The position numbers and the translations under genes were made by a program. Positions 1 to 5,185 of a DNA stretch of 5,185 bases are shown one piece after another (the first letter of the stretch is position 1; each line of letters starts with the position of its first letter). Source of the stretch: Verrucomicrobiales bacterium (lineage in GTDB: Bacteria; Verrucomicrobiota; Verrucomicrobiia; Verrucomicrobiales; DEV007); assembly GCA_007123695.1 (NCBI GenBank), contig SLGN01000076.1, forward strand, positions 1-5,185. Direction: 5' to 3'. Below the pieces are notes generated by a model. The model had not been told where the DNA came from and did no database searches. It saw only the letters and a program-made list of their open reading frames with translations.

Positions 1-248
1 CGATCTTCTCGGCCTACATTCGGTCTTTCGCGTTTTCCGACAAGCAGTCGGAGCGATCGCCCGGCATCGTTCTGATGGACAGACGGCAGCGGCTCGTCGT
101 GCTGGCCGCCGCCGCCCTACCGGCGCTGGCGGGCGAAGCGGACTCGCTCCCATTCCCCCCGGCGGAGGCAGCCCTGTGGATCGTGGTGAGTGGCTGCTTG
201 CTCACCGTGGCGCTGCGCTGGATCGGTCTGCGGGCCATAAAATTATAG
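1..248 (+). CDS. C-terminal fragment of a probable CDP-alcohol phosphatidyltransferase family membrane protein
   Basis: An open frame enters from the left edge (first full codon at 3) and ends with TAG at 246-248, giving the last 81 residues of a protein. The fragment begins IFSAYIRSFAFSD, then has GIVLMDRRQRLVVLAAAALP and a hydrophobic C-terminal segment around LWIVVSGCLLTVALRWIGLR. In CDP-alcohol phosphatidyltransferases (PgsA-like enzymes, which join an alcohol head group to CDP-diacylglycerol in the inner membrane), the region after the catalytic motif typically reads 'Y.R.RA...G..ERPERL.LL' followed by membrane helices, and this tail resembles that. The catalytic DG(x)2AR(x)8G(x)3D(x)3D motif would lie upstream, outside the window, so the assignment rests only on the tail. 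It could instead be another polytopic membrane protein. The frame itself is supported by codon bias and by ending just before an AT-rich gap. Confidence 0.55.
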   Translation, partial: IFSAYIRSFAFSDKQSERSPGIVLMDRRQRLVVLAAAALPALAGEADSLPFPPAEAALWIVVSGCLLTVALRWIGLRAIKL

Positions 249-276
249 GGAATTTCAAGAAAGATTAAGCACTTTC

Positions 277-305
277 TCGACAGATCCGAAAAGCTTCGCT
301 ATCCT
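277..305 (+). promoter_or_regulatory. Candidate sigma70-like promoter for the amidase gene
   Basis: TCGACA at 277-282 matches the -35 consensus TTGACA at five of six positions. It is followed after exactly 17 bp by TATCCT at 300-305, which matches the -10 consensus TATAAT at four of six. Transcription would then start near 312, almost at the ATG at 314, giving a leaderless or nearly leaderless mRNA. The 65-bp gap between the upstream stop and this ATG is clearly richer in A/T than the surrounding genes. This is pattern matching only, and the -10 element is weak. Confidence 0.28.
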
Positions 306-313
306 CCCGGACG

Positions 314-934
314 ATGCGTCGCTGTTTCCGAGCCGTCTACTGCGCGGTGTCCTTCGCCGTGGCTTTCTGTGCTGCGGCGGCGGGCGGCGCCGAGCCGTTC
401 CGGAAAGTGGTGATCGACCCCGGACACGGCGGCAAGGATCCGGGCACCATCGGCCACGGGCTTTTCGAGAAGAGCCTCACCCTCGACCTCGCCCTGCGGC
501 TGGAGAAGCTGCTCGCCGACGAGGGCTTTTCCGTCGAACTGACCCGTCGCGAGGACCGTTTCGTGTCCCTCGAAGACCGTGCCGCCGTGGCCAAGGACGC
601 CGATTCGGTCTTCGTCAGCCTCCACTTCAACGCCCATCCCGACCGCAGCATCGCGGGCATCGAGACCTTCTACTGGCCCGGCAGCGACGCCGGACGCGAA
701 CTCGCCGCCACGGTGCAGGGGCGGCTCGGCGGGCGGCTCGTGACCCGCAACCGCGGTCCGCGCCCGCAGCGGCTCAAGGTCCTGGAGCTGACTCCGGCGA
801 CCGGAATCCTCATCGAATGCGGCTTTCTCACCAACCGATGGGAGGCCCAACGCTGCGCCGCCCCCTGGTATCGCCAGATCGTCGCCGAGGAGATCCTCCT
901 CGGACTGCTCCGCTATCGAGAATCGATGAAATGA
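314..934 (+). CDS. Exported N-acetylmuramoyl-L-alanine amidase (Amidase_3, zinc-dependent)
   Basis: This 206-residue protein should cleave the bond between N-acetylmuramic acid and L-alanine in peptidoglycan, acting in the periplasm. Residues 1-26 form a signal peptide (two Arg, hydrophobic core, likely cleavage after GGA). The rest is a single Amidase_3 domain. IDPGHGGKDPG (34-44) supplies zinc ligand H38, E52 is the second ligand, H104 in SLHFNAH is the third, and E168 in IECGFLTN is the catalytic glutamate. All four key residues are present. There is no AMIN, LysM, SPOR or SH3 domain, and the stretch between H104 and E168 is too short to hold the autoinhibitory helix of AmiC-type enzymes. 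It may therefore be small and constitutively active, or depend on partners for targeting. The ATG at 314 is chosen because it starts the signal peptide; no Shine-Dalgarno sequence precedes it. The gene follows the membrane protein gene by 65 bp. Family assignment is secure; the specific role (division, recycling or remodelling) is not visible. Confidence 0.95.
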   Translation: MRRCFRAVYCAVSFAVAFCAAAAGGAEPFRKVVIDPGHGGKDPGTIGHGLFEKSLTLDLALRLEKLLADEGFSVELTRREDRFVSLEDRAAVAKDADSVFVSLHFNAHPDRSIAGIETFYWPGSDAGRELAATVQGRLGGRLVTRNRGPRPQRLKVLELTPATGILIECGFLTNRWEAQRCAAPWYRQIVAEEILLGLLRYRESMK

Positions 935-962
935 AGCGATTGCAGTGCATGGCGAGTCGTGT

Positions 963-977
963 TAATTTTTGAAATTA
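963..977. promoter_or_regulatory. 15-bp AT-rich palindrome in the leader of the ankyrin gene; candidate operator/promoter region
   Basis: TAATTT (963-968) and AAATTA (972-977) are perfect 6-bp inverted arms around TTG. They lie about 33 bp upstream of the ATG at 1010. The stretch 961-1000 has only 10 G/C in 40 bases by hand count, against strongly GC-rich genes on both sides. A hexamer GAATTT is also directly repeated at 981-986 and 995-1000. The position and symmetry fit a transcription-factor site or the melting region of a promoter. I could not find a convincing -35/-10 pair, and AT-rich DNA yields short palindromes by chance, so this is tentative. Confidence 0.3.
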
Positions 978-1009
978 CTAGAATTTACGGAACCGAATTT
1001 CCTTCCCTG

Positions 1010-1621
1010 ATGAGTGACCCGATCGCCAACCGTACCCTCGAGCTCGCCTGCACCGTCGGCTCTCTCGAAAACGCCCGCGAGGCCTTGGAGGATGGGGCCG
1101 ACGTCAATTTCCGCAGCGGCGCCCCGCTCTTCCTCGCCATCGTGAACCGCAACCGGGCGATCATCGAGTTCCTGCTCGAGAACGGCGCCGACGGTGAGTC
1201 CTTCCTCCCCAAGAAGAAGCTCAAGCAGATTTCCTCGCGCGAGGACCTCGTCGAGGAACTCATCGCCTGCGCGCCCTACAACCCGCGCGACGTGAAGCTG
1301 GAGGACATCCGCGAGATCGATTCGGCCATCCGCGAGACCGGCGTGGAGGTACTCGTCGCCGATCTCGACTGGGACCACGCGACCCGCTTCCGCGATTCGC
1401 TGAACGCGATCGGAGCCGGCTCGAGCCATCGCTGCGTCGCCGAGTTCCTCCACTGGGCGCGGAGCGAGAGCCGCCGCGCCGACGGCATCGGGACCTTTCT
1501 CAGCACCAACGGCGACGCCGTCGGGGAATACCGCGACCGCTACCTCTCCACCGGCGAGGATCTCGTGGCGCTGGCAAGCGATTTCCTCAACAGCGCCGAG
1601 GCAGGCAGCGGGGACGAGTAG
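1010..1621 (+). CDS. Small ankyrin-repeat protein with an unrecognised C-terminal region
   Basis: This is a 203-residue soluble protein with no signal peptide or membrane segment, so it is probably cytoplasmic. Residues 8-34 (LELACTVGSLENAREALEDG, then ADVNF) and 38-61 (PLFLAIVNRNRAIIEFLLENGAD) are two ankyrin repeats with the usual LL..GAD ending; such repeats bind other proteins. Residues 62 to about 80 are lysine-rich and may hold a degenerate third repeat. From about 85 to 203 the protein is acidic and probably helical, with D/E- and R-rich segments, and matches no family I recognise. A GTG at 959 lies in the same open frame, but using it would translate the AT-rich palindromic leader into an atypical N-terminus (LIFEITRIYG), so the ATG at 1010 is preferred. 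No Shine-Dalgarno site is visible. The gene sits 75 bp after the amidase gene and 107 bp before the sulfatase gene. Its function is unknown; a binding or regulatory role is only an inference from the ankyrin repeats. Confidence 0.85.
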   Translation: MSDPIANRTLELACTVGSLENAREALEDGADVNFRSGAPLFLAIVNRNRAIIEFLLENGADGESFLPKKKLKQISSREDLVEELIACAPYNPRDVKLEDIREIDSAIRETGVEVLVADLDWDHATRFRDSLNAIGAGSSHRCVAEFLHWARSESRRADGIGTFLSTNGDAVGEYRDRYLSTGEDLVALASDFLNSAEAGSGDE

Positions 1622-1649
1622 GCGGGACGACGGTGGTCCCCCGCCCCTC

Positions 1650-1692
1650 GCTTCCGCATCTTTTCGGAAAGCCGGCCGCTTCGGGAAGCCGG
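1650..1692. repeat. Overlapping short inverted repeats between the ankyrin and sulfatase genes
   Basis: GCTTCCG (1650-1656) can pair with CGGAAAGC (1665-1672) as a 7-bp stem with one bulged A and an 8-base loop. The same left arm GCTTCC can alternatively pair with GGAAGC at 1684-1689, and CCGGC (1672-1676) can pair with GCCGG (1688-1692). The foldings are mutually exclusive. No T-tract follows, so this is not a standard intrinsic terminator. It could be a leader structure for the sulfatase transcript or simply GC-rich chance pairing. Confidence 0.25.
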
Positions 1693-1728
1693 GCTTGGCA
1701 GCGGGCGCAGATTCTGCTTCATTGCCGG

Positions 1729-3363
1729 ATGCGTTTTGCGAAGAGACTCCCTCTGCTGCTGATCCCGGCCCTGCTCGCCGCCACTCTGGCGGACGCCCAG
1801 GAAAAGGGAAAATCGGCCCGAGGCGCCGCGTCGGGCGATTCCGAGGAGTCGCAGCCGGCCGAGGGCCTCGCCGGTCTTCCCAACATGGTTTTCATGATCG
1901 CCGACGATCTCGCCTGGGACGACTCGACGCCCTACGGGCACCCATCGATCATGACGCCGAACTTGCAGCGCCTCGCCGATGCGGGCATGCGCTTCGACCA
2001 GGCCTTTCTCACGACCTCCTCGTGCAGCCCCACCCGGGCGAGCCTCCTCACCGGGCGCTACCCCCACCAGACCGACGCCGAGCAACTCCACTGGCCTCTC
2101 CCCGCCGACCAAGTGACCTTTGTCGAAAAGCTGCGCGAGCGCGGCTACTGGACCGGAGCGGCGGGCAAGTGGCACCTCGGCGACGAGATCCGCGACCGCT
2201 TCGACCTCATTCTGGAAGCCGACGAATCCGGCTACCAACTGCCGGCCGACGCCAGTCCCGATTCGGGAGATTTCGCCGAGACCGCCGACGGCGACGAAAA
2301 GAGCGGATGCGCCGACTGGGTCCGCATCCTCGGCGAGCGGGATCGGGATCGGCCCTTTTTCCTCTGGCCCGCCTCCCTCGATCCCCACCGGCCCTACGAC
2401 GACGGCATCCTCGAGGACGGCGCCCGCCCCGAGGAGATCCGGCTCCCGCCCTACGTGCCCGACACTCCGGCCGTCCGCGGCGACTTCCGGCTCTACTACG
2501 ACGAGATCACCCGGCTCGACCGCTTCGTCGGGCTCGTCCTCGACGAGCTCGACCGGCAGGGCATCGCCGACGACACTCTCGTGGTCTTCATCAGCGACAA
2601 CGGACGCCCCTTCCCGCGGGACAAGACGACCCTCTACGACAGCGGCATCCGCACCCCCATGCTGGCGCGCTGGCCTGGTCGGATCGATCCAGGCACGGTG
2701 TCGCCCCGCCTCGTCAGCACTGTCGATCTCGCCAAGACCTTCCTCTCGGTCGCCGGCATCGAGAAGCCGGGCCTCAGCTTCGAGGGGCAGGACCTCTCCC
2801 CGCTGTTCGACGATCCCGAAAAGCACCTGCGGGAATACGTCTTCGCCGAAAAGAACTGGCACGACTACGAGGACCGCGCCCGCGCCGTCCGCAACGAGCG
2901 CTACAAATACATCCGCAACGACTATCCCGACCTGCCCCTGACCCCGCCGGCCGACGTGGTGCGCAGCCCGACCTACGTGGAGATGCTGAGATTGCTGGAA
3001 AAGGACTCCCTCGACCAGGCCCAGGCCAGCCTCTTCGTCGTCCCCCGCCCTGCCGAAGAGCTCTACGACACCCGGCTCGATCCCCACGAGCTGGAGAACC
3101 TCGCCGACGACGAGCGCTTCGCCCCCGTGCTGCGTGCGATGCGGGCGGCCCTCGCCGATTGGGAGGAAAAGACCGGCTACTACCCGCCTGAGCGGCGCAC
3201 GCCCGACGAATTCGACCGCCTCACCGGCCTGCCGACCCCGGCCCGCATCCGGCCCCGGCCCTCGAAGAAGCAGATGGCCGAGGCCCTGGCCGAAGAATCC
3301 CAAGACAAAACGGAACCAGAAGAACAACCCAGCACTCCGGACGCAAGCTCCGCCCCCCGATGA
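1729..3363 (+). CDS. Exported type I sulfatase (formylglycine-dependent, S1 family), heparan N-sulfatase-like
   Basis: This 544-residue sulfatase should hydrolyse sulfate from a sulfated sugar outside the cytoplasm. Residues 1-23 are a signal peptide (cleavage likely after ADA), followed by a polar spacer (24-49). The catalytic domain starts at NMVFMIADD (52-60) with metal-binding D59 and D60. C99 in CSPTRASLLTG (99-109) is the residue converted to formylglycine. K147 and H149 lie in GKWHLG, H220 in DPHRPY, D290 and N291 in SDNG, and K299 in DKTTLYDSG, so the active site looks complete. The order 'SDNG.PFPR.KTTLYDSGIRTP' resembles N-sulfoglucosamine sulfohydrolase-like enzymes (SulfAtlas S1_8), but the substrate cannot be read from sequence. 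C99 means a maturation enzyme (FGE or anSME) is needed; none is in the window. The last 32 residues are a charged, Pro/Glu-rich tail. The ATG at 1729 is chosen for the signal peptide; an in-frame GTG at 1633 would only bury it. The stop overlaps the next gene's ATG. Confidence 0.95.
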   Translation: MRFAKRLPLLLIPALLAATLADAQEKGKSARGAASGDSEESQPAEGLAGLPNMVFMIADDLAWDDSTPYGHPSIMTPNLQRLADAGMRFDQAFLTTSSCSPTRASLLTGRYPHQTDAEQLHWPLPADQVTFVEKLRERGYWTGAAGKWHLGDEIRDRFDLILEADESGYQLPADASPDSGDFAETADGDEKSGCADWVRILGERDRDRPFFLWPASLDPHRPYDDGILEDGARPEEIRLPPYVPDTPAVRGDFRLYYDEITRLDRFVGLVLDELDRQGIADDTLVVFISDNGRPFPRDKTTLYDSGIRTPMLARWPGRIDPGTVSPRLVSTVDLAKTFLSVAGIEKPGLSFEGQDLSPLFDDPEKHLREYVFAEKNWHDYEDRARAVRNERYKYIRNDYPDLPLTPPADVVRSPTYVEMLRLLEKDSLDQAQASLFVVPRPAEELYDTRLDPHELENLADDERFAPVLRAMRAALADWEEKTGYYPPERRTPDEFDRLTGLPTPARIRPRPSKKQMAEALAEESQDKTEPEEQPSTPDASSAPR

Positions 3364-4340
3364 AGACAAAATCCGCCACCGCCGCCGCCCTCCTCTGCCT
3401 CCTCGCCGCCGGCGGGGTCCGGGCCGAATTCGCCTGGACCGACACCGAAGGCAAGCACCTCGAACTGCACCGCGACGGCAAGCCCGTCGCCCGATACGTC
3501 TACGAGGCCATCGACGAAAGCAGCCCGGAGCGGCGCGAGGAGACCTTCAAGCCCTTCTGCCATCTCTTCTTCAACAAGTACGGCCACTACGGCGAACTCC
3601 TCACCAAGGGCCCCGGCGGCAAGTTCACCCACCACCGCGGCGTGTTCTACGGCTTCTCGCGCGTTTCCTACACCGACCCCTCGGGCGAGCGCCACGAGAA
3701 GATCGACACGTGGCACTGCCGCAAGGCGCACCAGATCCACCGCGGCTTTTCCGCGACCGAAGCCGACGCCGATTCGGCCTCCTTCACCTCGGAGATCGAC
3801 TGGATCGGCGACGACGGCGGCGTCTTCGCCACCGAGGCGCGCACGATGCGCTTCTCCTTCGACGGCGCGGACCTGGTCGTCGATTTCGAGTCCACCCTCT
3901 CGACCAAGTTCCCCGAAGTGCTCCTCGACGGCGACCCCCAGCACGCCGGCTTCCATTTCCGCGCCCACAACGACGTCGCCGAAGAGACCGAGAACGCCAC
4001 CTACTACATCCGCCCCGGCTCCGGCATCGGGAAACCGGGCGTGGCCATCAATTGGAGCGAAAAGGAGGACAACGAGGCCACCCGCGACCTCCCCTGGAAG
4101 GCGATGTGCTTCACCCTGCGCGACACCCAGACCACCGTCGTCTACCTCGACCATCCCGAAAATCCCAAACCGGCACGCGCCAGCGAACGGCAGTACGGTC
4201 GCTTCGGCACCTATTTCGAGGCCAAGGTCACGCCAGACTCGCCCCTGACGGTGCGCTACCGCCTCGTCGTTCATCCCGGCGAATACGAGAGCGCCGAAGA
4301 GGTCGCCAAGCTTCACGAGGCCTGGCTCTCTCAGCCCTGA
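3360..4340 (+). CDS. Exported DUF6807 family protein ('methane oxygenase PmoA'-like, PF14100)
   Basis: This 326-residue protein has a signal peptide at residues 1-22 (MKTKSATAAALLCLLAAGG, then VRA before E23). The mature part is one DUF6807 domain: an N-terminal strand region with LELHRDGKPVARYVY, then KPFCHLF (64-70), the hallmark THHRGVFYGF (90-99) with H91 and H92, and QHAGFHFRAHND (194-205). The conserved histidines look like metal or substrate ligands, but no activity is established by anything here. Databases often call the family 'PmoA'; this exported soluble-type protein bears no relation to particulate methane monooxygenase and does not indicate methane oxidation. In Planctomycetota and Verrucomicrobiota the family often occurs near sugar-degradation genes. 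Its ATG overlaps the sulfatase stop codon as ATGA, so translation is probably coupled and both proteins are exported. The inferred role is in handling the same glycan or a product of it. Family assignment is good; function is unknown. Confidence 0.88.
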   Translation: MKTKSATAAALLCLLAAGGVRAEFAWTDTEGKHLELHRDGKPVARYVYEAIDESSPERREETFKPFCHLFFNKYGHYGELLTKGPGGKFTHHRGVFYGFSRVSYTDPSGERHEKIDTWHCRKAHQIHRGFSATEADADSASFTSEIDWIGDDGGVFATEARTMRFSFDGADLVVDFESTLSTKFPEVLLDGDPQHAGFHFRAHNDVAEETENATYYIRPGSGIGKPGVAINWSEKEDNEATRDLPWKAMCFTLRDTQTTVVYLDHPENPKPARASERQYGRFGTYFEAKVTPDSPLTVRYRLVVHPGEYESAEEVAKLHEAWLSQP

Positions 4341-4360
4341 GCCATCGACGGACCCGCCGC

Positions 4361-5185
4361 ATGGCAAGGACAGACCGGAGGAAGCAACGGCCGCCCCGCC
4401 CTTCCGAAGCCGAGGCGGCCCGGAGCGAGATCGCCTCGGTGCTGCGCAAGGTTCGCAAGATCGAGCTGCGCACCCGCGGCCTCGTCCGGGAAAGCTTCGG
4501 CGGCGAATACCATAGCCGCTTCAAGGGCGAGGGCATCGACTTCGAGGATTTCCGCGAATACCAGCCTGGCGACGAGGTGCGGTCGATCGACTGGAACGTG
4601 ACCGCGCGCCTCGGTACGCCCTACGTCAAGAAATTCACCGAAGAGCGCGAGCTGACCGTCTTTCTCTGCGTCGACATCAGCGCCTCGGGCGACTACGGCA
4701 GCCGGGGGCCGAGCAAGCGCGAGACCATGGCCGAGATCGCCGCTCTCCTCGCCTTCAGCGCCCTGCAGAACAAGGACAAGGTCGCCCTCGTGCTCTTCAC
4801 CGACCAGATCGAGCTCTACCTGCCCCCGCGCAAGGGCACGGCCCACGCCCTGCGGCTCATCCGCGAGGTGCTGCACTATCCGCCGGAGGGCCGGGCGACG
4901 CAGCTCGCCGCGCCGGTCGACCTCCTCGAGAACGCCGTGCGCAAGCGCTCGCTCGTCTTCCTGCTCTCGGACTTCCTCTTCCGCGAGGATCTCCGCTCGA
5001 CCCTGCGAGTCGTCGGCCGCAAGCACGACCTCGTCGCCATCCAGGTCAGCTACCCCGCCGAGCTCGCCCTGCCGAAGGTCGGTCGCGTGCTCCTGGAGGA
5101 CCCGGAAACGGGGGAGCAGATCGAGGTCAACACCTCGAACCCCCGTCTCCGCGCCGCCTACCACGACGCGTCGCGCGGGTGGCAG
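4361..5185 (+). CDS. DUF58 domain protein (MoxR-associated, vWA-like), C-terminus cut off by window edge
   Basis: The open frame runs from ATG at 4361 through 275 codons to the right edge without a stop. The basic N-terminus (to about residue 45) leads into the DUF58 signature: GEGIDFEDFREYQPGDEVRS (56-75), IDWNVTARLGTPYVKKF (76-92) and EERELTV (94-100). A vWA-like core follows with DISAS (105-109, a MIDAS-type DxSxS), a helix starting SKRETMAEIAALLAF, then VALVLFTD (141-148), YLPPRKGTAH (153-162) and FLLSDFLF. There is no signal peptide or membrane segment, so this is the short cytoplasmic form, usually near 300 residues; probably only some tens of residues are missing. DUF58 proteins commonly work with a MoxR AAA+ ATPase, probably in assembly or activation of other proteins. 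Here the gene before it, 20 bp upstream, is DUF6807 rather than MoxR; partner genes may lie downstream. No Shine-Dalgarno site is visible before the ATG. Confidence 0.93.
   Translation, partial: MARTDRRKQRPPRPSEAEAARSEIASVLRKVRKIELRTRGLVRESFGGEYHSRFKGEGIDFEDFREYQPGDEVRSIDWNVTARLGTPYVKKFTEERELTVFLCVDISASGDYGSRGPSKRETMAEIAALLAFSALQNKDKVALVLFTDQIELYLPPRKGTAHALRLIREVLHYPPEGRATQLAAPVDLLENAVRKRSLVFLLSDFLFREDLRSTLRVVGRKHDLVAIQVSYPAELALPKVGRVLLEDPETGEQIEVNTSNPRLRAAYHDASRGWQ

Noticed and set aside
258..277. Possible terminator hairpin AGAAAG...CTTTCT after the first gene
   Set aside because: The stem is only six A/T-rich pairs with an 8-base loop and no T-tract follows, so it cannot be supported as an intrinsic terminator.
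959..1009. GTG start at 959 for the ankyrin gene
   Set aside because: It would add 17 residues encoded by the AT-rich palindromic leader, unlike the codon use of the rest; the ATG at 1010 gives a normal ankyrin N-terminus.
1633..1728. GTG start at 1633 for the sulfatase
   Set aside because: It would put 32 residues before a typical signal peptide (MRFAKRLPLLLIPALL), preventing normal export.
1695..3191. A 498-codon open frame on the + strand in another frame inside the sulfatase gene
   Set aside because: The product is extremely Arg/Pro-rich without any domain, as expected for an out-of-frame reading of GC-rich coding DNA.
1540..3369. A 609-codon open frame on the - strand opposite the sulfatase gene
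   Set aside because: It is a shadow caused by strong G/C third-position bias. Its translation is a low-complexity Gly/Val/Glu/Arg mix with no motif, while the + strand encodes an intact sulfatase active site.
3360..4340. Reading the 'PmoA' family label as evidence for methane oxidation
   Set aside because: The protein is an exported soluble-type DUF6807 protein without the multiple membrane helices of particulate methane monooxygenase, and no PmoB or PmoC gene is nearby.
3180..4367. A 395-codon open frame on the - strand opposite the DUF6807 gene
   Set aside because: Low-complexity Gly/Val/Ala/Glu-rich translation with no recognisable domain; the + strand gene has a signal peptide and DUF6807 motifs.
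4331..5164. A 277-codon open frame on the - strand opposite the DUF58 gene
   Set aside because: A shadow of the + strand frame, which carries the full DUF58 signature from 4361 to the edge.

Overview
The window is GC-rich bacterial DNA with six genes, all on the + strand, separated by short gaps (an overlap of 4 bp up to a gap of about 107 bp). A secreted type I sulfatase, a secreted DUF6807 ('PmoA-like') protein and a small ankyrin protein together, with strong G/C-ending codon bias, suggest the Planctomycetota-Verrucomicrobiota group, perhaps an Opitutia/Puniceicoccales-type verrucomicrobium. This is an inference from gene content; no taxonomic marker is present.

Layout: (1) 1-248, the C-terminal end of a membrane protein resembling a CDP-alcohol phosphatidyltransferase; its start lies outside the window. 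(2) 314-934, a compact exported N-acetylmuramoyl-L-alanine amidase (Amidase_3) with all zinc and catalytic residues. (3) 1010-1621, a small ankyrin-repeat protein with an unrecognised C-terminal two thirds, preceded by an AT-rich leader with a 15-bp palindrome. (4) 1729-3363, an exported type I sulfatase with an intact CSPTR formylglycine motif, resembling heparan N-sulfatase-like enzymes. (5) 3360-4340, an exported DUF6807 protein whose ATG overlaps the sulfatase stop (ATGA). (6) 4361 to the right edge, a DUF58 (MoxR-associated, vWA-like) protein that is cut off near its C-terminus.

How they fit together: the first two genes belong to envelope lipid and peptidoglycan metabolism. The sulfatase and DUF6807 genes form a translationally coupled pair of exported proteins, most simply read as part of the breakdown of a sulfated glycan. 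The DUF58 gene follows after 20 bp without a MoxR ATPase gene directly before it, so it may share the transcript without sharing the function. None of the five start codons in the window has a recognisable Shine-Dalgarno sequence.

I see no RNA gene, mobile element, CRISPR array or clear intrinsic terminator. The most interesting points are the sulfatase/DUF6807 pair, the unclassified part of the ankyrin protein, the palindrome in its leader and the uniform lack of Shine-Dalgarno sites. I found no convincing evidence of an entirely new system.
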